From positions 62,001 through 126,000 of the forward strand of contig JAGMWG010000002.1 of assembly GCA_020744225.1 (NCBI GenBank): a DNA stretch of 64,000 bases, given 5' to 3'. Origin of the DNA: Paraphoma chrysanthemicola (taxonomy: Eukaryota > Ascomycota > Dothideomycetes > Pleosporales > Phaeosphaeriaceae). Of the stretch, positions 33,157 through 44,319 are shown one piece after another. The translations under genes and the position numbers were made by a program. The notes under the pieces are model-generated. The model searched no databases and had not been told where the DNA came from. It was given only the letters and a program-made list of their open reading frames with translations. The first letter of the stretch is position 1; the number at the start of each line of letters is the position of its first letter.

Positions 33157-33782
33157 TTTGATTGAAGTGAATGGAGGATCGTGTGTGCGAAACTTTGGAT
33201 ACAGTGTAAAAAGAGTATGCAACTATCGCGCAGGCACGTCTACCATTTATAATCGATTCAGATGGTCAACATCTAAGATTTCCAGGGCATCCGCACGGTG
33301 TGCATTGTTTTGAGGACTTGCCGTCATTGGTGCGAAAGTTGAAACTATGGGCGGCGGATCATGCCTGCTCGAACCCGCATGCAATGACACGCTTTTTCAA
33401 AGGCTTGTACTTCATAGCGGCATCTTGCACCTTCTTGGCGAGATCTTCTTCACGATGTTTCACGCATATAGATTGGAGGTCAGTGCGGCGGGTTGCATTG
33501 CCGATAGCACGTTTCATGGCCCTTCCTAGATACACAGCGTCTGTGCGGGGTACCACATCGACCTGCGCATGACACCATCCTCGCCTGATAATTATATTTT
33601 AATTTTCCGGTCGCAGATTGCAACGGTCACCCACAACGTTCACCCCTGGACATACTACAGACAGTCTCGCGACATAGACATGAAGCCTCTAGGGCTTCGC
33701 CAAAACTGCGGCTATTTTGTACCAAATTCGTTGAAGCAGCAGTCAAATATGAAGATTGACCGTTTTGAACTCTTGCGGATAA
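33157..33782. other. intergenic region
   Basis: About 630 bp between two minus-strand genes, without a supported gene. Confidence 0.45.
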
Positions 33783-35023
33783 TCACTGTCTCTGTTTCGA
33801 GTCCACCGTGTCCACAAAGCTCTCGATCAAACGCGACCTGACCGCTGCGCTTTCCAGGCCAGCCCAGCCGTCGCCTTCTCCACGGCCGTCCGCAAAAGCA
33901 TACAAGCAATGAGATACAATTCTTGCCCGAATTGGCAGCTCCTTCTGATGCTCGGTCCAGCCCCAAACTACACTTTCGATAGTGTCATTATCGAAGTGAT
34001 GCACGTCAATGCTAACAGGCTCGTCATAGGCGGCCGCCTGAAGAGATATTCCGGACGGCGAAACCAGACGAATCTCTCCATACTCGCAATTAATGGACCA
34101 TGTCAGTGATGGTGTCCCTGGGAAGGGTTGGCCACGACGAAACGAAACCGACAAGGTGGCAGTGGGAGCCGCCAGAGGGGACGTGGCCAGAGTGCCGTGA
34201 AGAGAAAGCAGGTCTGGCACATCAGACTTTACACGTCCGACGAACTCCCCCGTCGCTGGGTCACGAATGCGGATGTCAGGTCTCTGAATTTGGGCCACGT
34301 GGTGGACGGTCGACTGATCGAGCTCGCCAACGACTGAAAGAACAAAGTCTAGGACTACGTGAAATGTAAGCAGCAGCCACATTGCCAAGGTTATCGAGGA
34401 CATAGTGTACCATGTCCCAGTCCAATGACTATAGGATTGCCTCCTACTTCTTTGTCGGCAAAGTAAGCAAGGCCTGTTGGGAGGATTTCACGGTCGATAG
34501 TGCCTCCGTAGGCTCGCACGTCCGCACTCAAGACTTTGCCCAATGGTCCCGACCCGCCTTGTAGTAACTCTTGCAACTTGAGCACAGGTGGCGCCCACCT
34601 ACCCTGAAGGCCAACTGCGATGCGGGAGCCAGTCTTTCTTGCGGTTGTGATGAGCTCTGCAATATGCTCTTGCTTCGAAGCTATCGGCCATTCCACGTAG
34701 ACATCCTTGCCTACACGCACACTGGGAATGATTGTCTCGTAGTGCTTGTCGACGCGTGTATTGCAGATGACAAGGTTGATATCCGCGTCGTTCGCAACGT
34801 CTTCGGGGGAGCCAAAGGCCTTCGTGTCTGGCGACAGATTGTATGTCTTAATGGCGGATCTGGCTGCTTCAGCACTGCTGTTCAAGAGTGCTGTGACGGT
34901 GATCTTAGAGCGTCCAACAGGACTTAGCAAGGCAGGAAGATGTGCAGTAGAGGCCCAAGAAGTTGCTGCGGTCGATGAGAGCCCAATGAGACACGCTCGC
35001 ACCGGCAAAGCATTAGGGGCCAT
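33783..35023 (-). CDS. Gfo/Idh/MocA-family NAD(P)-dependent oxidoreductase
   Basis: Two exons (35023-34411 and 34354-33783) with a 56-nt intron give 394 residues. The N-terminal Rossmann half starts VRACLIGLSSTAATSWAS, continues with the ALLNSSAEAARSAI strand-helix unit, NLVICNTRVDKHYE, and the VYVEWPIASKQEH segment that stands for the EKP motif (here EWP, with a tryptophan in place of Lys) of the family. The second half (DFVLSVVGEL across the splice, then an open-sheet region) is typical of Gal80 or dimeric dihydrodiol dehydrogenase-like members. EWP instead of EKP is common in Gal80-like regulators, which bind but do not turn over NAD(P); catalysis is therefore uncertain. A start 33 nt upstream is possible. 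It lies tandem and downstream of the OYE-FMO fusion gene. Confidence 0.87.
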
Positions 35024-35426
35024 TGCGACGTGTGATTGTACGACCTGCTGTATCAAAAGTGCAAGCGTGTCAGGGAAATGCTATAAATTTAGCATAGTAC
35101 AGACAGTACTTTTACATGCTTTTGATGCTTTGCGAATGGATTTGTCATACGAATTCTGAGGGTATTTGTAAGCTCGTCCGACGTGTAGTCTAGTCTAGTA
35201 GGGTGTCGACGGTCATGCTATAGCGCGATAAGCACACAATAGTAAGCTAATAGACGTAGCCAAAGATTGCTCATAAGAATAGGTGTCCCTAGTAGTAAAG
35301 TAGTGTTAAGCCTCAAAAGACGTAGTGCGGCCGTCTCCGCTGGTCGAAATTGCGTCATCGCTTATTCCCCATTCCACCCCTCTTATCTAGGCGCCGTTGT
35401 TCTAGGAATGAACACTCGACACGCAT
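35024..35426. other. TA-rich spacer with repeat-like sequence
   Basis: A 400-bp spacer. From about 35170 to 35330 the sequence is unusually dense in TAG/CTA triplets (for example TAGTCTAGTCTAGTAGG), as in decayed fungal repeats. I see no terminal repeats and no coding capacity. Confidence 0.4.
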
Positions 35427-38400
35427 CTATGAAGCTGGCGACGCCTCATTCTGGGATGCGCCCTCGACTGTTGCGTCCTTCACGATCGGCTTTGCCACTG
35501 TGCTGGGAACGCCACGGCCGCCAACGTCTTCCAAGATGCCGTATCTCTTGAGCTTGGCTGGTCGACCGGCGATGAGATCGAGGACGAACTCGAAAGGGAA
35601 CCCTCGCAGGAGCGTATCGTCGGCGTCTTCTTGGGAAAGATACTCCGCCGCCAGCTCGTTGAGCTCGTCGAAAAACAGTACGCGCTCGTAAGGCAGATCC
35701 AAGATGTGGAACAGAACCTCGCCCTTCTCCTCAAGTCTGTCCAACTCCCACTTTTCCTGCACCTCTCTGCTTGGTAGGTGGATTTTACCCGACCACAGGA
35801 GCGCGAGCAGGAATGCGGACTTCTCCCAGGTGAGCCATGTAAGAGATGCATTCACAACGCCGACAAAGCCAACCGTGTTCGGGTTGTACATGTCAAAGAT
35901 GTGCTGGTACAGGCCAGGTACACGGTAGCCCCCAGGACCTGTAGGAGGGCGGACGTTTGCGAGGAAAGGATACGAGTAGAGGTATCCAGTCGCGAACACC
36001 ACGTGGTCGATGTCGCGCAGCACCGTTCCGTCAGCTAAGTGGATTTCGTTCTCGGTGAAGTGGTCAACTATCGTCACAACCTTGACGCCTGCACGCTCAA
36101 AGACGGTCGGGTAACGGGGATGCGGCGATCTCTGAGAGACGTGAATGTCACCCTTGACGTGAGGCAGGGACTGAAGGACAAGATCGATGGCGCTTTCGCT
36201 GGTGCCGATGACTAGGACGCTCTTATCTTTGAACTCCTTGCCGGACCTCCATGTTGTGGTGTGCTGCAGACCTCGCTTCCAGGCGTTGAGTCCGGGGATT
36301 TTGGGAACGCGAGGGACGCTGTTGTGGCCGGTGGCCACGACGAGATGGTCAAAGTCCTCCTCGTACCAGGTGTCTGAGCCTGCGGCATTCTCCCGACGAA
36401 GAAGCAGTCTGACGCCACCTTGCGGGAGGTTCCGGACGTCCTCGACCGAGGTGTTATACTGAATGAGGTAATTGTGCTTCTCGGCAGCCTTGCCTAGGAA
36501 GTTTGACACTTCACGGGCGGTCAGATACGGGCCATCACCACTAGCGGGAGGTGGGAGTGTCAATTCTGTGGCGCCTCCCATAACGCTGTAAGGAATGTTT
36601 GCTTCCAAGGACTCATAGATTGGAGACGAGAGATAGGGTTGGGGGCTTGCACGCGGCAGGTCTCCGGGCAGACGAAGTTCTGGGCGCGGAAGGGGAGCGT
36701 CGACTTCGAGAGAATCTGTAGCAGGAAACTTGGGAACTGTTTTCGACACGGGGTCAATGACCCAGACGCCACCCGGCACGCTTTTTCGTTCGAAGATCTG
36801 GAGTTCGAAGCCGCCGAGGCGCTTGAATGCCGCTGCTGTTACCAGGCCGCTAACCCCGGCGCCAATAACAGCAACCCGCCTGGTCTGGGGCTTAGCGTTA
36901 TTGACAGGTGGGCTTCTCGGTCCGGCCCGGTCCCCATTCGCCACCGGAGTGGTGGTATGATTACTGGGCGTACTAGGCTGGGCTACATTTGACTGGGCAT
37001 CCTCAAGCTTGCTATATGAGGTGTAGCCCTTGGCACCGTGGGTGTAGAAAGTACTTCGATCGTAGGGAGTTAGAGGTTGACGCAGGCGAAGGCGCTGTAC
37101 AAGGTCTGGATTTGAGATGAAGCGTCGACCATACGAAACAGCATCCGCCAGGTCTTCTTCTACTGTGACAATTCCTGAAGCAGCGGTGTAGCCTCCGTTA
37201 CCGAGCAGGATCGTGGGCGTATACTGTGGATTGGTAGGCTTGACCTCAGACAGCAAGCGGCGGAAAGGTCGGAGAGAGACATCTTCCAGCGCGATGCCTT
37301 TGGCAGCAAGGCGCGCTAGGTTCTCAGCAATACCCAAGTTGCGAGACACGCGACCCTCGGCAACGTGGAGATACGCAACACCGCGTTGGGCAAGTTCGCG
37401 ACTGAGATGAAGCAACTGTTCCAGGGGCTGAGAGCCGTCGGTTTCATGGAAGCTGAAGACTGAGTGTCAGTAATTGAATCCTCTAGAAGCTCGGGAACAG
37501 AGCCGACAGGCCACAGGCTGAGGACTTACTTTGAGAAGGGGCTCAAGCGAACTCCGATACGCTGATGTCCGACCACGGCCGCAACGGCATCGACCACTTC
37601 TAATACGAAGCGGCTTCTATTCTCAACAGAGCCGCCGTATTGGTCTTCTCGTTGGTTGATGTTGTCATGCAAGAACTGATCCAAGAGAAAACCATTTCCA
37701 GCGAGAAGCTACATGAGAGAAGATTAGTGAATGCGTCTCAAATTTAAGCACGCGCGGATATTCAAACTTGGAAGAAAGAAATCAATGCTCCTACCCACCT
37801 CTATACCATCGGCTCCAGCTTCCTTGGCCAACCTGGCGGCGCGTTGGAAATTGTTCACAATTCCAAGAATCTCGTCAACCGTCAAGGCGTGCGGTACACC
37901 GAAGGGCTCCCCTGAGTGCGTGTTGATGCCCGATTCCGCCACGGCAGATGCAGATACCGGGCGGTAGCCATAGTAAGGCGGCTCTTTCAGGCCAACTCGC
38001 TTCCGCGCAAGCTTAACCAGTCCTGGGGACGTGCAACGCCCTACGTGGAGAAGCTGTTGGAACCAAAACCCGCCATTCTTGTGAACGACCTGAACAATGT
38101 CCGCAATAGCGGCCTTATGCGTCTCAGTCTCTAAAGTCGCTGCCCAAGGCCAGGCCAAGGAATCAAGGGAGACACCTGTCGCTTGGGAAATCATCAGGGC
38201 TCCCGGAGTGGTCCGCTGCTCAAAGTACTTGACAGCTAAAGGGCTTTCGGTGGAATTGATACTTCGAGAGCGGCCCAGAGCGGCGTGAACGATGCGGTGC
38301 TGCAACGTCAAGTCACCAACCTTGAGAGATGTGAAGATCTTAGCATTATCAAGATCAAAGCTAGACGGGAGCTCTTCTGCCTCATCGTCAACGTCTGTGA

Positions 38401-38467
38401 AGCCAGAGGTCGGACCACGAGCGTTGGCCTTGGCCACAAGGTTAACAATGTCTTCTGAAGCTGTCAT
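35427..38467 (-). CDS. Old Yellow Enzyme-flavin monooxygenase fusion
   Basis: Three exons (38467-37799, 37708-37530, 37452-35427) with introns of 90 and 77 nt give one 957-residue protein. Residues about 40-430 are an FMN-binding Old Yellow Enzyme TIM barrel: KVGDLTLQHRIVHAAL, WFQQLLHVGR, a DQFLHDNINQREDQYGGSVE segment, GNGGYTAA, and the closing FYTHGAKGYTSYSKL. A polar linker rich in Pro, Ser and Asn (about 431-475) leads to a flavin monooxygenase half: FAD-binding VIGAGVSGL (about 478-486), a WKRGLQHTTTW segment, the NADPH-binding VLVIGTSESA and the FATGY motif. Both halves look complete, and the frame is open across the linker without an intron. The OYE active-site stretch reads LLAGNGF where family members usually have IHGANGY. 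Likely cytosolic. Divergent from an MFS gene. Confidence 0.9.
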
Positions 38468-39342
38468 TGTGGTGTTGGAAATGGTTGGAAATCAAAACTC
38501 GTCAATCAGAAAGTCCTTGTGTCGTATACCAGTTCCCTCTCCGATGGCGGCCCAGGACTGCTTAGGCATCTTTGTATTTGTGCATCAAGAGGTCCCTATT
38601 TCCTGTAGGCATCCAAGAATTTCGCTTGAGTGGCTACAATCTAGATTAGCGTAGGATCTGGGTTTGATGGGTAAAACTCGGTATTCCTGATTGCATCATA
38701 TCGCCATTCTATAACACCATAGCCTGATCAGTAATCTTTCTTCAACTCTGCCTGTACTTTCCCCAGCTTCAGCTCCTTATCTAAGCTCTGTCCATTCCAA
38801 CCTCGGTTCAACCTCAGTAGTAATTAACGAGTGGCAGGGTGTAAGACTTTAAACGAGACTAGCCAACCGAAGAACCGTTAACTCTAACCATGACCCAATC
38901 ATCACCACCAAAATGCCGTTCCGAAGCCGGACAATAGCAATGACGTGCTGAAAGATAGCCCAGCCTACAATCCCAGACTGTCCAAGTGCACCTCGCTAGA
39001 GGGTTCAACACGCGTGACATTAGTCGCGATGTGTGTCGGTGTCCACTGCACTAACCACCATGCCCCTAGATATTTTTGATTCTTGAGTTACGATAGGCAA
39101 CATCCAAAGATGGCGACAGCAGTTCTACAGCATTGCGATATGCTGGAGATTGTGTCTGGACCCTTGTCGGTACGAGACACATCGGCTATCGAATCGTTAC
39201 GCGAGCATGCAACTCCCGAGTGCTATCTCCAGCATTCCCTGGGCTGGCATTTATAACCGCAGCCAGGTCATACTCATTACTGTTTGCGAGTTATTCCAAC
39301 CCCTAGTCCAACATTCAAGACGTGTTGAAGCCCTCTTACGAT
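38468..39342. promoter_or_regulatory. divergent promoter between OYE-FMO fusion and MFS permease
   Basis: An 875-bp spacer between outward-facing starts, consistent with co-regulation of the two genes. At 38916-38930 there is an everted CCG-N9-CGG pair of the kind bound by Zn2Cys6 regulators; this is only a candidate because such triplets are common. Confidence 0.45.
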
Positions 39343-41267
39343 ATGGCATCCAAACTCAGTCAACAGAAGGCGGTGGTGTATGCCAAAGCCGACTCCCCTA
39401 ATGTCATCGAAGCACCTATCGATACCTCCTCGCAGGATGCGGAAAGTACGTGAGAACAATGACATCCTGACCCCTACCTCTGGGTCTTGCTAACTCGAGA
39501 ACACAGACCTCAAAGCCGTGTCCAGTACGGACGACGTCGGTCGCCAGTACTATCTGGATAACAAGGACGAAGAAATATCTGTCGAGGAAAAGAACCGAGT
39601 CCGCTGGAAGATCGACCTGTATCTCCTTCCGTAAGTGCTATTGCATAGCTCTCTGCGTCTCGCTCGACGGGTGTAGCTCGGGACCATATCAAGCGCTGAC
39701 AGGTCATGGTTTAACAGACTTATGATGGTCACGGCATTCCTGCAATATCTCGACAAATCGACCATCAACTATGCGTCCAACTACAATCTGCGGGAAGATC
39801 TGAAGATGAAGGGCAAACAGTACTCCTGGGCCAGCTCTATCTTCTTCTTTGGGTACATGGTGTGGCAGTATCCCTCCTTGCTTCTTTTGCAGAGATTCCC
39901 GCTCGGAAAATACTTTTCTAGTCAGGTCATGGGATGGGGTGTCTTCACCTTTTTGATGGCCGCATCTTCTAACTTCGCCGGATTTGCCACACTGCGTTTC
40001 TTGCTTGGTGCTGCCGAGTCGATCCAGCTGGCAGCCTTCTTCATCGTCACCAACATGTGGTACACCCGGGCGGAGCAGCCGATACGATTGATGGCCTGGT
40101 ATGGGATGAGTCCTGTTGCCATCATCGTTGGCTCTCTGTTCGCCTACGGTGTTGGTCACATTGACTCACACATCGGCCTCTGGAGGTTCCCTTTCATCAT
40201 CTGCGGTGCTCTCTCTGTCGTCTGGGCGGTAGTCCTGTGGTTTGCACTTCCAAACAACCCTGCTTCGGCTTGGTTCCTCTCTGAGCGCGAGCGCGTTGTG
40301 GCGCTCAGAAGGCTGCAGGATGATGGAACCGGCGTGGAGTCAAAGACTTTCAAAAAGGAGCAGGCCATCGAGGCATTCCTTGACGTCAAGGTCTGGCTAG
40401 CGGCTATTGGTGTAGGAGCGGGTAATGTTCTCAGCGGGATCGTCTTGGTAAGTCTCGCTTCCCGTCGTTTCTCAGCAGCGATGAGTCCAAATTCATCGGA
40501 TCGCTGAGATACGCGGTGCTCTTGTAGCAAGTTTAGCTGACAGCATTCTTCGCGTTTAGTTCCAAAGCCTTGTGATTCGGGGATTCGGTTTCACTGCCTT
40601 GCAGACTACTCTCCTGCAGATTCCCGTGGGCCTGATCGAGATGGTCGGCCTCCTTGTCTTCTGCATTCTTGCAACAATCATCCCAAATTCCAGACTAGCA
40701 CTTGCTGCGCTGTGCAATGCGTGTTCAATTGCTGGAGCGTCTGTCCTCTACGTATACGAAGTGAATCAACGCTGGGCTTTGATGATTGGGTAAGCATCAT
40801 GGATTTTCTTTCCATTTCGTCGACCTTGACTAAGATGGCACAGGTTCTGGGTCATGATGGGATTCATTCCCTGCGGTTTTCTGCTAGGCATGGGTACGAT
40901 CTCTGGCAATATTGCCGGCCATACCAAGAAGGTCACCGCCCAGGGCATCATGTTCGTGACTTATTCAGCTGGATGTAAGTAAACACAACTTGAGAACTCT
41001 TTCCGCAGCTCATGAGCTGACCAAATATGAGGCATTGTTGGTCCGCAGCTGTACACGACACCCCCCTATCGACAGGGCTTGAGGGCCAATATCGTCGTTT
41101 TGGTGGTCGCTCTGGTTACCAGCCTTGCAAACTTGGCGTACATGATCTGGGAAAATCGAAAGCGAAGACAGTTCTTGGAGGCGAACAGGCACTTACTCAA
41201 AGAGGAAGACTACGCTTTCCGTGACCTTACGGATAAGCAGAACCCTTTTGTCTTCAATATAATCTAG
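39343..41267 (+). CDS. MFS permease, anion:cation symporter (DAL5/TNA1-like)
   Basis: Six exons (39343-39445, 39507-39630, 39718-40447, 40560-40789, 40844-40974, 41032-41267) give 517 residues with all phases consistent. The N-terminal tail is cytosolic and acidic; RVRWKIDLYLLPLMMVTAFLQYLDKSTINYA spans the first helix and is the signature opening of the allantoate/nicotinate permease group (ACS family). Helices follow with NLREDLKMKGKQYSWASSIFF, FLLGAAESI and WYTRAEQPIRLMAWYG. The second bundle ends with IVGPQLYTTPP and a basic tail with KNRKRR-type residues. Transporters of this group import anionic metabolites such as allantoate, nicotinate, pantothenate or tartrate. Divergence from the fusion gene suggests that it may import the pathway substrate, which is inference. 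Confidence 0.88.
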
Positions 41268-41811
41268 GTGACGCGACAGGCACATGTATCGAACTAGGAT
41301 AGCCGACCGGTCGCACATGGTTCTAGGTCCGCCCAAGCTCTAAAACTATCTATCGTCTCTGAGGAGGCAATCTCCAAGATGCTCATCAACGAATCCCGTT
41401 TTTCAAGTGTGTGACATTTGTGATGCTGGAAGTTTATAGATAATGACGTCGTGCGGGGTCACACAGAGCAAGTATACAAAAAGGCTGGGCACCATCATTC
41501 TAGAGCCGGGTATGCGGCATTTGTTTTTGCGAGTTCCCACATGGCACCACCAAGCTTTCCCAAGCTTTTGTACACGATTTCTCATTTGTTCTTGAGCCTG
41601 GCGTCTATAAACAAGCTTTCTTCATGCGCCACGGCTTCCAAGTTCCGTGGCTTGTGGCATCCGCCTTGGAAGCAGGGTCTCTACCGGTTCAAACGGCATG
41701 GCGGCGTCATCTGCTCGCTCTCCAGTGGTGAGCCTTTTAATGGTATCCAACGTCATTTCGAAGGAAGCGTCTGGCGACGCGTGTTCGTAACGGAGAATTC
41801 CAGCACTGTTT
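41268..41811. other. intergenic region
   Basis: A 544-bp spacer between two plus-strand genes. No gene supported; expected promoter of the phospholipase D-family gene. Confidence 0.5.
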
Positions 41812-43976
41812 ATGCCCAGCCCCATGTCTTTCACGATGGAAAGTATTTGGCTCTTGGTTTTGCTGGTCATCATCTCATCTACATATTTTTATTTTCGCCT
41901 TGCTGGAAGTCCGCCTCCTATCATGGCACTCAGACTCTCTGACAACATACAAGCATTTTGCACTGCACGTTCGAGCGTATCCAATGAGCTTGCCAGGAAC
42001 CCTGCCCAATCAGCTGGCGACTTCGCCAAAACCTTGTATGGAAGTAACAATGCTTCCACCTCTCCTCTACCCTCCCCTACCGACCGACAACATGTGTCGG
42101 CAGAAGAGCTCGATCGCGCACGCACATGCGGGAATTGGGGAAATGCGGAACCAAGCGAACTCTTCCTGCAATGTTTTCACGATGCACTGTGCGCCTTGGA
42201 ACACGATCCCCTTGCCGGCATGGTTTCGCCCAGTCTGATAGGCACCACTGGCACTATTCCTCTGACCATCATCGCACCCTTACCAGACATTGCCAGACAC
42301 ATGTCGAACCTGATTGTGGGCGCCGAGCATGAGGTCTTCCTAGCAACAAACTTTTGGATCAAGTCCGATGCATCTCGTCTCATCACTGACGCCTTACTCG
42401 AGCTTTCGAGGCGTGCCGGCTTACGAAACCAAAGAGTGACCGTGAAGATTATGTACGATCGCGGCAACATCAAACAAGTTCTAGACAACCACCAAATAAT
42501 GACCGTGGAGCAATATACTGGCCCCATGGTGCAACTTCCTTCGCCGTCTAACATCCCGCACATCGACATGGAGGTACAGAACTTCCATCGTCCGCTACTG
42601 GGAACATTTCACGCCAAGTACATGATCGTGGATCGAAAGCTTGCGGTCGTCCAAAGTAACAACATTCAAGATAACGATAATCTGGAAATGATGACGCATC
42701 TCGAAGGCCCGATTGTGGACTCATTATATGATACCGCGCTCTTGAGCTGGGAGAAGGAATTCAAACCTGCACTCCCATGCCTTGGAAGTCCAGCGACAAC
42801 TTCAGCGTTCAGTTCATTTAATGATCCTTCGTTCCAATCGCTGTTTGACCAACGTTGCGATGTCCCTCAGTCTGGAAACACGATTGCCAATGGAAATGCG
42901 AAGCTACCAATGCATCTACCGGGCGAGCCGCATTACGACTCGGACATCGCCTCCGAAATTCGACGCCTATCTTCAAATCTGAAAGCCACTCCTGGTGAAT
43001 CACAGATAGAGCCTATAACCCGGCATCTCAGTAAGCGCGTTTCCTCTTCCGTGGAGCCTACAATTAACTTTGCGCCAGACTTGAGCATGAAGCAAACCAC
43101 ACCCAGCACCGTTCCAGCCGTAGACTCTATTTCTTTCTCACCCTTCATACCACATGCCCCACATGCACCCTTCCCCATAGCACTCGTGAACCGTGCTCCT
43201 TACGGCGCCCCAAACAACTCCTCTCTCATCGTGCCGCAGAATCTCGCCTGGCTTTCGGCAATACGGCACGCGAAACACCACATCTTTATCCAAACACCCA
43301 ACCTCAATGCACGACCCCTCCTCCCCGCCTTACTGGAAGCAGTGCGTCGGGGCGTTGAAGTAAAGTACTACGTGTGCCTAGGCTACAATGATGCCGGCGA
43401 ACTTCTACCAGGCCAAGGCGGCACCAACGAGACCGTCGCATGCTCCTTGTACACATCCCTCTCGGGCCCCGAAGACGCCGAAGCGCGGAAGCGGCTCAAG
43501 GTTTATTATTATGTAGCCAAAGACCAGACGGAGCCGATTCACAACCAATTCCGCAAACGCAGTTGCCACATCAAGCTGCTTGTCGCGGACGGGCATGTCG
43601 GTATCCAGGGCAACGGCAACCAGGACACGCAGAGTTGGTGTCATAGCATGGAGGTCAATGTCATGGTTGATAGTAGGGCGATATGTGAGGCGTGGTTGCA
43701 AGCCATTGACCAAAACCAGAGTAAGTATTCCTCCTTTTCGCCAGCTATCAGCACGCCCAATCCAAGGGGGAAACGTTGCTAATCACACTTTGTGTTGTAG
43801 ATACAGCGCTATACGGTCGAGCTTCAGACGTCGACGGTATCTGGCGCTCTCCTACAACAAACCAGGAGGCGGAGGGTGCAATTGGCAAGGATCCGGGGAG
43901 ATTTTCTTGGGCAAAGGGCGTTGTGGGCGCTGTACAACGCGTGAGAGGTTCGAAGCCTCCTGTAGAAGTTGCATGA
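41812..43976 (+). CDS. Membrane-anchored phospholipase D-family protein
   Basis: Two exons (41812-43720 and 43801-43976) with an 80-nt intron give 694 residues. An N-terminal hydrophobic segment, SIWLLVLLVIISSTYFYF (about residues 11-28), should anchor the protein in a membrane. Two HKD-type phosphodiesterase motifs are visible: HAKYMIVD near residue 266 and HIKLLVADGHVGIQGNGNQD near residue 586, each with the H-x-K-x4-D spacing. Between them lies a poorly conserved Ser/Pro-rich region of about 100 residues. The family includes phospholipases D, cardiolipin synthases and endonucleases. Homologues of this type in ascomycetes are annotated only as phospholipase D/nuclease proteins. The C-terminus is Gly/Lys-rich and hydrophilic. 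Complete motifs support activity, but the substrate is unknown. Confidence 0.88.
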
Positions 43977-44319
43977 TGTATGTGTTTAAACGCTGATACT
44001 CTGGTATCTAGGGGCGTACGGCGTTTTGAATTAGTGGCGTCAGCAAAGTGCCATTGACTGGATGGCGATAGCGCAAATACTTTTCGCATGTTGGTGTGAG
44101 GACATGGTAATGCAGTTGTCGGGCTACCATATGGTTCGGCGGACACTAGATGAAAAGCGTTGTAAGCACAGCATATACAATTCGTCTAGCTCTATCTTAT
44201 TCTAGAGATGCCTTTGTCAACAATTCCCCCGCGCTCTTGCGGCGCTTGACTTCATGCTTATTCAGCGCTGAAGACGACCGGTCGAGCTGCGGTATGTTTC
44301 CCGTAAACCAACCATGTAG
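43977..44319. other. convergent 3' spacer
   Basis: A 343-bp spacer between the ends of two convergent genes. Nothing beyond 3' untranslated sequence is seen. Confidence 0.5.

Noticed and set aside
43940..43960. A GGTTCGAAGCC sequence resembling a tRNA B box
   Set aside because: It lies within the coding second exon of the phospholipase D-family gene and no A box, cloverleaf arms or T-run fit around it.
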